The notes: a model not told the origin generated them from the letters alone. Shown: positions 26,294 to 35,035, numbered from the stretch's first letter. The stretch: DNA of 64,000 bases from Paeniglutamicibacter sp. Y32M11 (GCF_019285735.1 NZ_CP079107.1:3162001-3226000), one strand, 5' to 3'. Numbers and translations are program-made.

Positions 26294-26395
26294 GGTGAGT
26301 CACAAAAAAGGCCCGGTGGGCAGAACCGTTTGCGGTTCTGTCCACCGGGCTTTTGCCTGCCCGTCAGGGCGGTTAGATCGCCAGGTTGGAGCAGC
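26294..26395. repeat. Direct repeat, right copy (terminator of the second siderophore ATPase)
   Basis: This is the second copy of the segment at 25287-25386. It ends 3 bases before the stop of the ATPase gene. The two copies differ at scattered positions, including one G-T wobble in the stem. Confidence 0.8.
26311..26354. terminator. Strong bidirectional terminator between lipoprotein and ATPase genes
   Basis: An 18-bp stem (26311-26328 with 26333-26350) with a TTTG loop. It has an A-run before it and a TTTT run after it, so it works for the lipoprotein gene and the convergent siderophore operon. Confidence 0.88.
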
Positions 26396-26397
26396 GT

Positions 26398-27153
26398 TTA
26401 GTAGTAAACGGCGAGCGGGCCGCGCGGGCCGTCAATGACCGTCACAGGGGTCTCAAAGACCCGGGTCAGGACATCGTCGCGCATGATCTCCGCCGGGGTG
26501 CCAAACTCAACGACCTTGCCGTTCTTCACCGCGCAGATGTGATCGGCATAGTGGCCGGCAAAATTGATATCGTGCAGCACAATCACGATGGTGCGGCCCA
26601 GCTCCTCAGCGGCCCGGCGCAGGTGCGCCATCATCTGCACCGAGTGCGCCATATCCAGGTTGTTTAGCGGCTCATCGAGCAGCACGTACTCGGTATCCTG
26701 GGCCAGCACCATCGCCACGTAGGCGCGCTGCCGCTGTCCACCGGAAAGTTCGTCGAGGTATCTTCCCTCCAGCGCACCGAGATCCAGGAAGTCGATGGAG
26801 CGCGAAACGATCAGCTCATCCTCCGCGCTCAGCCGGCCCTTGGAATGTGGGAAACGGCCGAAGCCCACCAGCTGCCGCACGGTTAAGCGGGTGACAAAGT
26901 GGTTTTCCTGACGCAGGATCGAGACGATCTTGGCCAAATCTTTGGAGGCGGTGGACGCCACGTCAAAGCCGGAAATCGAGATGGTGCCCTCATCGATGCC
27001 CATCAACCGCCCGACCATGGTCAGCAGCGTGGATTTTCCGGCGCCGTTGGGACCCACCAGCGCGGTGATCCCACCGGCGGGGATGCTGATGCTGACCGGG
27101 CCAATGGCGACGTCGTTGCTGTATTTCTTGTGGACGTTTTCGAGGGTGATCAC
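26398..27153 (-). CDS. Siderophore ABC transporter ATPase (second importer)
   Basis: A 251-residue FecE/YclP-type ATPase. Walker A GPNGAGKST is at 34-42, the Q-loop in ILRQENHF, the signature [13 protein letters not shown] near 136, Walker B VLLDEPLNNLDM and the H-loop VIVLHDINFAGHYADH. The PLNNLDMAHSVQMM segment is typical of the petrobactin/enterobactin-type group (YclP, CeuD, FatE). The start is GTG 27153, overlapping the permease stop as GTGA. A much longer frame back to 27741 is the shadow of the permease gene and is rejected. It is the last gene of the operon binding protein-permease-permease-ATPase. Confidence 0.92.
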   Translation of the reverse strand: MITLENVHKKYSNDVAIGPVSISIPAGGITALVGPNGAGKSTLLTMVGRLMGIDEGTISISGFDVASTASKDLAKIVSILRQENHFVTRLTVRQLVGFGRFPHSKGRLSAEDELIVSRSIDFLDLGALEGRYLDELSGGQRQRAYVAMVLAQDTEYVLLDEPLNNLDMAHSVQMMAHLRRAAEELGRTIVIVLHDINFAGHYADHICAVKNGKVVEFGTPAEIMRDDVLTRVFETPVTVIDGPRGPLAVYY

Positions 27154-28208
27154 AAGCGACCCTTTCGCAGGATGAAGATGAGGAAGACGGTGCCGCCGAT
27201 GACCTCGATGATGATCGAGACCACGCCCTGGGCGTAGAACAGGTTTTTCATGATGAAGTAGGCGCCGGACAGGATGACAAAACCGGTCAACACCGCCACG
27301 GGGAAAATGTAGCGGTGATCGTAGGTGTCGGCGAGTTGGTAGGCCAGGGTGGCCACCAGGAAGCCAAGGAAGGTCATCGGGCCGATCAGCGCGGTGGAGA
27401 CGGCCATCAGGATCGAGACCAGCAGCAGGGTCTTCATGACCTCGCGGCGATGATTGATCCCGAGATTGATGCTGGTCTCCTTGCCCAGGGACACCACGTT
27501 CAGGCGTCGGGCATTGAGGATCAGCCCGGTGCCGGCCAGTAGGCACAGTGGGATGGCAATTGGGAAGTAGGAGGGGTCGGCGTTGGCCACCGAGCCGAAG
27601 AGTCGGGCGGTGAGTACGTCGAATTCGCTCGGGGAAAGTAGGCGCTGCATGAAGGTAGAGACCGAACCCAACCCGGCACCGATGATGATGCCCACCAGCA
27701 GCATGATCTGGATGTTGCCGTATTTGCCCGAGAGTAGCCACCCGTAGAGTGCCACCGAGAGGGCGACCATGATCAGCACCTGGAGCACAAATTGCCCCAC
27801 CCCCTGGATCGCCACCACGCCGGCGGCTCCCAGCAGGAAGACCGCGGCGGTCTGTACCGCAACATACAGGGATTCAAAACCCATGATGGAGGGGGTGATG
27901 ATGCGGTTATTCGTCACGGTTTGGAAGCTGACGGTGGCAATGGCCTGGCAGAAAGCCACCACCAGCATGACCAGCACATTGCTGGCCCTCATCTGCGCGA
28001 TCAGCCAGAAGCCACGGGATCCCGGAGGCATCGGGTTATCCCAGGCCAGTAGCCCGAAGCCGAAGCCCAGGGACAAGACGATGAGGATGGACAGCACGAT
28101 CCAGTAGCGTTTACCCACTTTTTTACTGGGCAGTGGCCCGGAGGAACGCCTGCTTCCGGGCCGAAGCTTGGGGGTGGTGCGCGGTGCGGTGATCGTTGAT
28201 TCAGCCAT
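27150..28208 (-). CDS. FecCD-family permease, second subunit (second importer)
   Basis: A 352-residue permease with about nine membrane helices after a basic N-terminal tail of 33 residues (PGSRRSSGPLPSKKVGKR). NNRIITPSIMGFESLYVA and LGKETSINLGINHR are the FecCD markers seen in YclO/CeuC/FatC proteins. It forms the membrane pore with the product of the overlapping upstream gene (8-base overlap). The family imports iron bound to catecholate, hydroxamate or mixed siderophores. Confidence 0.92.
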   Translation of the reverse strand: MAESTITAPRTTPKLRPGSRRSSGPLPSKKVGKRYWIVLSILIVLSLGFGFGLLAWDNPMPPGSRGFWLIAQMRASNVLVMLVVAFCQAIATVSFQTVTNNRIITPSIMGFESLYVAVQTAAVFLLGAAGVVAIQGVGQFVLQVLIMVALSVALYGWLLSGKYGNIQIMLLVGIIIGAGLGSVSTFMQRLLSPSEFDVLTARLFGSVANADPSYFPIAIPLCLLAGTGLILNARRLNVVSLGKETSINLGINHRREVMKTLLLVSILMAVSTALIGPMTFLGFLVATLAYQLADTYDHRYIFPVAVLTGFVILSGAYFIMKNLFYAQGVVSIIIEVIGGTVFLIFILRKGRL

Positions 28209-29181
28209 TTCGACGCTGCCTTAGAAGTAGAGCAATGAACACGACCGCGCCCAGCACGCCGAGGATCAACGAGACCGGAACCTCGAAGGGCATGATGATG
28301 GTGCGGCCCACCAGATCGCACACCGTCACGATGCCTACGCCCAGCAGCACCACCCATGGGAGGTTCCCGCGCAAGTCATCGCCGCGGAACATGGAGACGA
28401 TGTTGGGCACGATCAAGCCCAGGAACGGTAGGTTGCCCACCACCACGGTGACAACACCGGTGGCAATGGCGATCAGCCCGGTGCCCAGGAACATCACCTG
28501 TTTGTAGTTCAGTCCGACGTTGGTCGCGATTTCCTCGCCCAATCCCGCCACGGTGAAGCGGTCGGCTACCAGGAAGATGGCCACAGCGACGATTGCCACG
28601 ATCCACAGCACCTCATACTGGCCGCGCAGGATCGAGGTGAAGGAGCCGGCGAACCAAATCCCCAGGGACTGGAGCATATTGGTTTGCAGGGCGATGAAGG
28701 TGGAGATGGCACCCACCACGGAGCCGAGCATGATGCCCACGATCGGCACGGTGAGCGAAGCCTTGAGCGAGACGCGGCGCAGGAAGAGGAAGAAGACCAT
28801 GGTGCCGATGAACGCGGCCAGAATCGCGAAGGTCATCTTCGTCAGCAGATCCGCGCCGGGGTTAACGATCATCACCAGCAGCAGGCCCAGGCCCGCCCAT
28901 TCGGTGGTTCCGGTGGTGGTGGGTTCCACAAAACGGTTTTGCGTCAGCAGCTGCATGACCAGTCCGCTCATGGCCATCGCCGCACCGGCCAAGACCAGCG
29001 CGATGGTGCGCGGAATACGGGTGATGGCGAACATTTCCCCGCCGTCCTGGGCACCAAAGATGTCATACACACCGGTAAACAAGGAGATGACCAAAAGGAC
29101 GGCCACCACCACGATGCCGATGATCAATTTGGGTTCAAAGAGCCTGCCCTTGGAGGCTGCGCGCAGCGTGGTCGTGCTCAT
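28201..29181 (-). CDS. FecCD-family permease, first subunit (second importer)
   Basis: A 326-residue permease of the YclN/CeuB/FatD type, with ten membrane helices. IPRTIALVLAGAAMAMSGLV, QNRFVEPTTTGTTEWAGLG and a VAGLGEEIATNVGLNYK loop mark the family. It begins 104 bases downstream of the binding-protein gene, and a stem-loop lies in that gap. The pair with the next permease is the membrane part of the second siderophore importer. Confidence 0.92.
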   Translation of the reverse strand: MSTTTLRAASKGRLFEPKLIIGIVVVAVLLVISLFTGVYDIFGAQDGGEMFAITRIPRTIALVLAGAAMAMSGLVMQLLTQNRFVEPTTTGTTEWAGLGLLLVMIVNPGADLLTKMTFAILAAFIGTMVFFLFLRRVSLKASLTVPIVGIMLGSVVGAISTFIALQTNMLQSLGIWFAGSFTSILRGQYEVLWIVAIVAVAIFLVADRFTVAGLGEEIATNVGLNYKQVMFLGTGLIAIATGVVTVVVGNLPFLGLIVPNIVSMFRGDDLRGNLPWVVLLGVGIVTVCDLVGRTIIMPFEVPVSLILGVLGAVVFIALLLRQRRNG

Positions 29182-29216
29182 GTCTTGTTCGTCATTTCAC
29201 GTCGTCTCCGGACGCA

Positions 29217-29262
29217 GAAAAGTGGTGGATTATGCCTCCGCGAGGCAAAACCACCACTTTTC
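29217..29262 (-). promoter_or_regulatory. Intercistronic stem-loop between binding protein and permease genes
   Basis: A perfect 12-bp stem, GAAAAGTGGTGG (29217-29228) with CCACCACTTTTC (29251-29262), closes a 22-base loop. On the minus strand it ends in TTTTC, so it may stop part of the transcripts or protect the 3' end of the upstream message. Either would give more binding protein than permease. Confidence 0.6.
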
Positions 29263-29285
29263 CGCTCAACTATCGTTGGAAATTG

Positions 29286-30269
29286 TTACTTGCCTTCAAA
29301 CGCATCAGCCACGGAGTTGAAGAACTCGGTGTAGGTCTGAATGCCCTCGTTGGTGTAGGTATCGGCCGGCATGTACACGATGTTGCCGTTCTTCGAGGCG
29401 GTCACGTTCTTCAGTGCCTCGGAGCTGTCCAGCAGTTCATTGGCCGGCTCGTAGCTCGGATCATCGGCGCTGACGGCAGCGTCGCGGTCCATGGCCAGGA
29501 TCCAGTCCGGGTTGGAGCTGGCGATGGCCTCCACGGAGATGTCATCACCCTGGTGATCTTCCGAGGAGTCCTTGACCTCAAGGGCCGGGGTCAGACCCAA
29601 GATGTCAAAGACGGGGCCGAGCGTGCGACCGTTGGAGGGTGCGGCGTAACCGATCTCGCCACCGGAAGTGATCACTGCCATGACCTTTTCGCCGGGCTTG
29701 TAGGCTGCCTTGGCGCGGGAGATGGCGGCGTCGAGCTCATCATTGAGCTTCTTGGCTTCGGTCTGCTTGCCGAAGACCTCACCCAGGGCGGTGGTCTGAC
29801 GCTTCAGTTCGGCGTCCAACGGCTGATCCTCGCGCGGGTCCAGTTCCAGGACGGTGGCGTTGGGGGCCAACGTGGTGAACTTATCGTGGAACTGAGCGAA
29901 GCGCTGACCATTGATGATCAGATCCGGCTCCACGGCGACCACTGCTTCAAGGTTGGGCTCCTTGTGGCTGCCCAAGTCGATGATGCCGGCATCCTTCTTG
30001 TACTTGGAGGTACCGGGCATCAGTGCCACGGCGCCGGCGCTCAGCTTCACGTCCCAGTCGGCCAGGGTCTCAAAGGTGCGGTTGTCGGTAGCAACGACGG
30101 ATTTCAACGGCAGATTAATGCTCTGCTCACCGTTGTTGTCTTCCACGGTGATGGTGGAACCGGCAGCCGCGGCATTTTCCGTCGGAGCCTCACTCGTGGA
30201 ACCGCAAGCAGTCAATGTGAGAGCAGCTGCACCGATGAGTACGCCAAGACGCAATTTCAGAGAAGACAT
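29286..30269 (-). CDS. Siderophore-binding lipoprotein (second importer)
   Basis: A 327-residue lipoprotein with lipobox LTAC (Cys22). It resembles YclQ/CeuE/FatB: an N-terminal lobe beginning TITVEDNNGEQSINLPLK, then VVATDNRTFETLADWDVKLSAGAVALMP split by the ligand cleft, and a C-terminal lobe ending in a helix (TEFFNSVADAFEGK). This group binds catecholate or petrobactin-type ligands. It is the first and probably most highly expressed gene of the operon. An IdeR-like site lies 69-87 bases upstream of its ATG. Confidence 0.92.
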   Translation of the reverse strand: MSSLKLRLGVLIGAAALTLTACGSTSEAPTENAAAAGSTITVEDNNGEQSINLPLKSVVATDNRTFETLADWDVKLSAGAVALMPGTSKYKKDAGIIDLGSHKEPNLEAVVAVEPDLIINGQRFAQFHDKFTTLAPNATVLELDPREDQPLDAELKRQTTALGEVFGKQTEAKKLNDELDAAISRAKAAYKPGEKVMAVITSGGEIGYAAPSNGRTLGPVFDILGLTPALEVKDSSEDHQGDDISVEAIASSNPDWILAMDRDAAVSADDPSYEPANELLDSSEALKNVTASKNGNIVYMPADTYTNEGIQTYTEFFNSVADAFEGK

Positions 30270-30651
30270 GATTTCCTAACCGTGGTGCGATGCCCACAGT
30301 CATTGGGGACACCGTTTATCTTTCAAGTTCTTCCGGTAGCTTAGCCTAGCCTTACTCGATTAAACCAATGAAACATGTCCTAGCCTGCGGACGCTATGGC
30401 GGCCCACATCGGCCCCCAACAAGGACTCGGGGCGGTGAAACTTTGCGGCCCTGACCACCACTGACCCGTATATACGCGGCGTAGGCGCTGCCGACCGCCG
30501 TGGATACAGCGGGCGCCACAAGGGCGAGTAAGCGTGATGGGAACCACACTCACTTGCCCTTTGTGACGTAAAACTACTTATTGTCTGCCTTTCACCGCTT
30601 CTGCCGCGGTCGGCCGGTGTTCGCAGCCGTCTGTGGCACCGCCGATTGCCT
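30270..30651. other. 382-base gap with the iron-regulated promoter of the second importer
   Basis: The left 90 bases hold the ribosome-binding region and an iron box. The rest (30370-30651), toward the FtsX-like gene end, has no supported frame and no clear hairpin; I see nothing further in it. Confidence 0.55.
30338..30356 (-). promoter_or_regulatory. DtxR/IdeR-like iron box of the second siderophore operon
   Basis: Read on the minus strand, AGTAAGGCTAGGCTAAGCT follows the 19-base DtxR/IdeR pattern TTAGGTTAGGCTAACCTAA closely, with the central GGCTA and flanking AGG/CTAA elements conserved. It lies 69-87 bases upstream of the binding-protein ATG. Iron-bound regulator would repress the operon when iron is plentiful. 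Confidence 0.65.
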
Positions 30652-31968
30652 CTAGTGAGCCAACGTTTGACTCACGGGAGTCATGGCCACCGCGCCGCGC
30701 ACCGCCAGCACACCGACCACCAGCGTCACCAGGATCACGGCCACCGATAGTGGGGCAAAGATGATGGCCATGCCCGCCAGCGGGAAGACGAGTGCGGCAC
30801 TGACGATGATCGAGCCAATGCCCATGCCAATGACCGGGGCCATGACCGAACCGACGCGGGCGCTCTCCATGACCGCTGGTTCCATGCCGAGTTTGTGCAA
30901 TCCGGCGTAGAGGTCAGCTCGGTCTAAGGTTGCCGCCGCCTGGGTAATGGCGGTGGAGCACGCCACCGAGATGAAGGAAACCGCGATGGTCAGCAGCACA
31001 CCGGTCATCACATCGGTTGCCAGAAGTGCGTCAGGAGAATTCGGATCCATCCCGGTGCCGGTGGAGTTCATCAGTGCCGCTCCGCTGCCACCGACCACCG
31101 CCACAAATGCGGTCATGGCGATACCCGAGACCTGTCGCCAGGCCTGGGCCGGGTTTTCTAGGATCATGCGCGCGGCAAGTAACTGCGCCGGCGACTTCGC
31201 CTTCTTCAGCTTGGCCTTGCCAATCAGCGCCACCGCCCACGGTCCCACCAGATTCAGCGCACCGATTCCCATGGCAAACCCGGTGAGCAGAACACCCACC
31301 ATGATGGCCAGGGATGCCACGGAACCGATCACGGAGAAGACCAGCGAGATGCAAATGATGAGCCCCAGTACCACCACCGCGCGGATCCAGCGCGGTTTCG
31401 GCGTCACGGTGCGGTTGCGTACGCCCAGTGGGGAGACAATGATTTTGCGCAGTCCCACCGCACCGGAGAGCGCGGCGACCAGCACCACGCCGGCAATGAC
31501 CAGGGCGATGATGCGCGGATCTAACCACATCGCCGATCCGATGGCCGATCCCTGAAAGTGCACCAGCCCCACAGCCGGTGCCATTGCGGCATAAAGCAGC
31601 ACGCCGCCCAGTGCTCCGGCGAGCGCCGTGGCCGCGGATTCGAGCATGGTGATGCCCACGACCAGCCCCGGTGTTCCGCCGAGCAGGCGCACGGTGGACA
31701 GACGAGTGTCTTGGCTGCGGGCCGAGAGGCGGGCCGCTGCGGCGCCGAGCACCGCTAGGGGCACCACCAGCAAGACCACCGCCAGCGCGGCGAGCACTTG
31801 GTACATCCCCGTCAGCTCGTTCTGCACACGATCGAAGGACAGCGCTCCGGCGGTGACGATGAGGACCAGGGCACAGACCAGCGTGTAGGCCCCCGCCGTA
31901 AGTAACAGTGGGCCACGGCGCCCGCGGCTGGGTTTGCCCAGAAGCCAGGCCAAAGAAAGAGTGCGCAT
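30652..31968 (-). CDS. FtsX-like ABC transporter permease
   Basis: A 438-residue permease with about eight to ten membrane helices and two FtsX-like regions. It opens MRTLSLAWLLGKPSRGRRGPLL, a typical short cytoplasmic start, and has a large hydrophobic content with PRIIALVIAGVVLVAALSGAVG. The ATG at 31968 overlaps the upstream ATPase stop as TAATG, so the pair is translationally coupled; the frame beyond 31968 is a shadow. With its ATPase it forms a MacB/BceB-type transporter, used for peptide or antibiotic export or for sensing. Confidence 0.88.
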   Translation of the reverse strand: MRTLSLAWLLGKPSRGRRGPLLLTAGAYTLVCALVLIVTAGALSFDRVQNELTGMYQVLAALAVVLLVVPLAVLGAAAARLSARSQDTRLSTVRLLGGTPGLVVGITMLESAATALAGALGGVLLYAAMAPAVGLVHFQGSAIGSAMWLDPRIIALVIAGVVLVAALSGAVGLRKIIVSPLGVRNRTVTPKPRWIRAVVVLGLIICISLVFSVIGSVASLAIMVGVLLTGFAMGIGALNLVGPWAVALIGKAKLKKAKSPAQLLAARMILENPAQAWRQVSGIAMTAFVAVVGGSGAALMNSTGTGMDPNSPDALLATDVMTGVLLTIAVSFISVACSTAITQAAATLDRADLYAGLHKLGMEPAVMESARVGSVMAPVIGMGIGSIIVSAALVFPLAGMAIIFAPLSVAVILVTLVVGVLAVRGAVAMTPVSQTLAH

Positions 31969-32741
31969 TAGTTCGTGTCTCCCGCAGCGGACCGCTGGGT
32001 CGAGGCACCCGGTGTGGATGCCGCTTGGGCCAGAATGCGTCCATCCCGCAGGTGGATGACGCGATCGCATTGGGCGGCAACATCCGCGTCGTGCGTGACC
32101 ATGATCAAGGTGTTCCCGCGCCCCACGGTGGAATTCAGCAGGATACTCAAAACCTCGGCACCGGTTGCCGAGTCGAGGGCACCGGTGGGTTCATCGGCGA
32201 AGGTCACCTGCGCGCCGGTCACCTGGGCACGGGCAATCGCCACACGTTGCGCCTGGCCGCCGGAGAGCTGGCCAATGCGCCGCTCCTCCATACCACCCAG
32301 ACCCAGTGCGCCGAGCCACGGTATGGCTTGTTCCTGTGCGGCAGCGCGCGGTACGCCATTAATCATCAGCGCCATCATCACGTTTTCCACCGCGGTGAGT
32401 TCGGGGATCAGCAGCCCCGACTGAAAAACAAAGCCGAAGGATTCGCGGCGGAGTTTTGAGCGTTCCTTTTCTCCCAGCGTGGCAATATCCCGCGGCGTAG
32501 CTGCGGAGGTGCTCAGGAGTACCGAACCGAAGTCGGGCCGTTCAATACCCGCCAGGGTGTGTAACAGGGTGGATTTTCCCGAACCCGAGGGGCCCATGAT
32601 GGCCACGGATTCTCCGGCACGGATATCCAGGTTCACGCCATCTAGCGCCAAGGTAGATCCATAGGCGCGGCGTAGGTCCCGGGCACTGAGCACGGGGTGG
32701 GTGTTAAGAGTGTTCCCGGAGGCGGGATGAGCTTCGATCAT
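31968..32741 (-). CDS. ABC transporter ATPase, LolD/MacB type
   Basis: A 257-residue ATPase. Walker A GPSGSGKST (near 50), an elongated Q-loop region FGFVFQSGLLIPELTAVENV characteristic of the LolD/MacB/BceA family, signature LSGGQAQRVAIARA, Walker B VTFADEPTGALDS and the H-loop MVTHD. These signatures define the ATPase of FtsX-partnered exporters rather than importers. It precedes the FtsX-like permease and overlaps it by one base. No sensor kinase or regulator is adjacent, so the stimulus is unknown. Confidence 0.92.
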   Translation of the reverse strand: MIEAHPASGNTLNTHPVLSARDLRRAYGSTLALDGVNLDIRAGESVAIMGPSGSGKSTLLHTLAGIERPDFGSVLLSTSAATPRDIATLGEKERSKLRRESFGFVFQSGLLIPELTAVENVMMALMINGVPRAAAQEQAIPWLGALGLGGMEERRIGQLSGGQAQRVAIARAQVTGAQVTFADEPTGALDSATGAEVLSILLNSTVGRGNTLIMVTHDADVAAQCDRVIHLRDGRILAQAASTPGASTQRSAAGDTN

Positions 32742-32892
32742 GCAACAAGCTTGTCAAATCCCATGGCCTGCGGCATCGGAGCAGATGATGATCTCGCAGC
32801 CTTCACTCTCCTACCCAGGGTGGAGCCCGCCCGGGCGCTGGTGCCGGGAAGCGCGGGAATGTCCCGGGCCCCGGGGTGGTTGAAGCACGGTG

Positions 32893-33153
32893 ATGGAACT
32901 CGTTCTTTACACCTCAGCCTTCTGCGCACCGTGTGTGCGTGCCCGCTCCGTCCTCGGTCAGGCCCGGGCGCTACTACCCGCCGCCCAGGTCATTGAGGTG
33001 GATGTGCTCTCACATCTGGAGGAAGCCGAGACCGCGGGCATCACCTCGACCCCGACCCTGGTGGTCAGCCGGGGCGGCACCGAAGTGTTCCGCGCCACCG
33101 GTGTGCCCAGCGTTCCCCAGCTTCTAGCGGCCGCAGCACTCGCCCTCGACTAG
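32893..33153 (+). CDS. Small thioredoxin-fold protein
   Basis: An 86-residue thioredoxin-like protein with CAPC as redox motif (Cys11 and Cys14), the cis-proline stretch STPTLVV and a last helix. The size is at the lower limit of the thioredoxin fold, close to glutaredoxin or the small NrdH/TrxA variants. It would reduce disulfides in the cytoplasm. The ATG at 32893 is used; a GTG directly before it is in frame. It is divergent from the ABC ATPase and alone on its strand. Confidence 0.85.
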   Translation: MELVLYTSAFCAPCVRARSVLGQARALLPAAQVIEVDVLSHLEEAETAGITSTPTLVVSRGGTEVFRATGVPSVPQLLAAAALALD

Positions 33154-33265
33154 GGAATTGTCCGGCCTGACGTGGGATCGAGCGATCGCTCCGGACCGTT
33201 TTCGGGCCGGTGCGCCAGCGGGGCGACGATGAGTGGGTTCGCGGTGGTGAGTTTTATTGTGAACA

Positions 33266-33925
33266 ATGGGTCAGGTGATCCCCTCCCCCGTTGAGCCAGC
33301 CCACGCAGCCTGCCTGCAACGCATCGTTGCCGATTCTTCCAATCGCATCGCGTGGCTCCGGGCCCGTTCGCAGGGCATCACCGCCACCGACGTGGCCAAG
33401 CTATCCACCCCGAAGTCGATCGCCTCAGCGGCCTGGGACAAGCTCCACGGCTCGGGCTTCGGCGGGAATCCCTATACCGACCATGGGCGGGCCCGCGAAC
33501 CGGTGATCGCCGCGTGGGTGCAAGAAAACTTTGACATTTTGCCCTCCAGCCAGCTGTTCCATGCGGCGGAGAATCACATCCACCTGGCCACCCCCGATGG
33601 ATTGGGCATCCGTGCCGGCGGACACGTGGAATTGGCGGAAATCAAAACCACCAATAAGCCGTTCAAAACGATTCCGCGGAATTACCTGCGTCAGATGTTT
33701 TGGCAGCAATACGTCTTGGGAGCGCAACGCACCCTCTTTGTCTGGGAACCACATAAAGATTTTGTGCCCACCCACGATGAGCCGCTGACCCGCTGGGTGG
33801 ATCGCGATGATGCGGAGATCAGCGATCTGATCGTCAAGGCCGATGCGATGGTGGCAATCCTGCGCGAGCGCACCGCCGCGGCCCGCGCTCGCGAGGACTA
33901 CGGACCGGCGGCCCTGTACCTCTAA
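33266..33925 (+). CDS. YqaJ-type exonuclease/recombinase family protein
   Basis: A 219-residue nuclease of the YqaJ/lambda-exonuclease fold. The catalytic elements are visible in order: ITATDVAKL near the N-terminus, GRAREPVIA (Glu for metal), ATPDGLG (Asp) and ELAEIKTT (Glu-x-Lys), followed by YLRQMFWQQYVLG. In phages these enzymes resect double-stranded DNA for annealing recombination. No phage gene or partner single-strand annealing protein lies beside it, so its role here may be cellular. Its reading frame and composition match the host. Confidence 0.82.
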   Translation: MGQVIPSPVEPAHAACLQRIVADSSNRIAWLRARSQGITATDVAKLSTPKSIASAAWDKLHGSGFGGNPYTDHGRAREPVIAAWVQENFDILPSSQLFHAAENHIHLATPDGLGIRAGGHVELAEIKTTNKPFKTIPRNYLRQMFWQQYVLGAQRTLFVWEPHKDFVPTHDEPLTRWVDRDDAEISDLIVKADAMVAILRERTAAARAREDYGPAALYL

Positions 33926-33937
33926 ATCCGTTCGGGG

Positions 33938-35035
33938 CTAGGCCGCCGGGGCAGTCCCGGGAGCCAACGGCTTGGGCAGTGCCTCGGGGTGATCCCGGCG
34001 CAGCTCGGAGATCAGGTGTTCGCGGATGAAGTTGCGCAGATCGTAGAGGTCCCCCGGATTGCGCGCGGATACCGCAATCGTGACCTTGAGGATGCCACCG
34101 ATGGCATCTGTAACGTTCAAGTCGCCGGTGCGTCCGTCCCACAAATCAGTGGAGGCCAACAGCTGTTCGGTACGGGTGCGCAGGTGCTCGATGGGTGCGT
34201 TCCAGTTCAAGTCCAGCAACACCGTCCCACTGATCTCATTGCTGCGCCGCGACCAGTTCTCAAATGGAGTGGTGGTGAAGTAGGTCGAGGGAATAATCAG
34301 CCGGCGACCATCCAGCAAGAGCACCACCACGTAGGTGAGAGTGATTTCCTCAATGGCCCCGCGCTGGGTCTCCACCACCACGGTGTCATTGACACGGATG
34401 GCGTCGGTGAAGGCGATCTGCAAACCGGCAAAAACATTGGCCAGCGTGGATTGGACGGCCAGTGCGGCCACCACGGAGATCAGGCCGGCGGAGGCCAACA
34501 GACCGGCGCCCAACGCCCTGACCTCGGGAATTGTGAGCAAGGCTCCGGCCACCGCCAGGGTGATGACCAGTGCGGTGGCTACCCGGCGCAGCAATCCGAC
34601 CTGCGTCTGGATCTTGGCCAGACGTCGCGGATTGCCCTCATCCTCGCGGTACTTGGCCAGCACAATCTCTTCGAAGATGCCCATGATGACAATCAGCAGC
34701 CAGGCGATGGAACAGATCAATCCCAACAGCAGCACAAATTGCCAGATGTTCACCCAGGGGTGCGCGGCAAAGGACGCCGCCACGGTGACCTTGGTGAAAG
34801 CAAAAACCAGGGTGAGGGCCAACGGCATCCGCCGCATCCGGCGTTCCGGGGCTAGCCCCGGAACGCGGTGCAGCATCCGGTTAATAATGAAGCCCAGCAC
34901 CACGGTGAGCAGCACTGCGGCGAGTAACCCGATCGCAATAACTACCCATGGCTTCAGCATCTCGGGTAATACATCTGTGTTCTGAACAACGTCGCTGACG
35001 GTGTCGTCCAATGTTGAAGAGGCAAAAATCTGCAT
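33938..35035 (-). CDS. MscS-family mechanosensitive channel
   Basis: A 365-residue channel. Several membrane helices occupy residues 25-225, and the pore helix is in RALGAGLLASAGLISVVAALAVQSTLANVFAG split around residue 190. The MscS beta domain follows (AIRVNDTVVVETQRGAIEEITL), then a mixed alpha/beta cytoplasmic part. It opens on membrane tension to release solutes during hypo-osmotic shock. It ends close to the nuclease gene end (convergent) and is divergent from the next secreted protein. Confidence 0.92.
   Translation of the reverse strand: MQIFASSTLDDTVSDVVQNTDVLPEMLKPWVVIAIGLLAAVLLTVVLGFIINRMLHRVPGLAPERRMRRMPLALTLVFAFTKVTVAASFAAHPWVNIWQFVLLLGLICSIAWLLIVIMGIFEEIVLAKYREDEGNPRRLAKIQTQVGLLRRVATALVITLAVAGALLTIPEVRALGAGLLASAGLISVVAALAVQSTLANVFAGLQIAFTDAIRVNDTVVVETQRGAIEEITLTYVVVLLLDGRRLIIPSTYFTTTPFENWSRRSNEISGTVLLDLNWNAPIEHLRTRTEQLLASTDLWDGRTGDLNVTDAIGGILKVTIAVSARNPGDLYDLRNFIREHLISELRRDHPEALPKPLAPGTAPAA

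Noticed and set aside
27154-27741. N-terminal extension of the second siderophore ATPase frame
   Set aside because: It is the out-of-frame shadow of the permease gene; the ATPase starts at GTG 27153, overlapping the permease stop.
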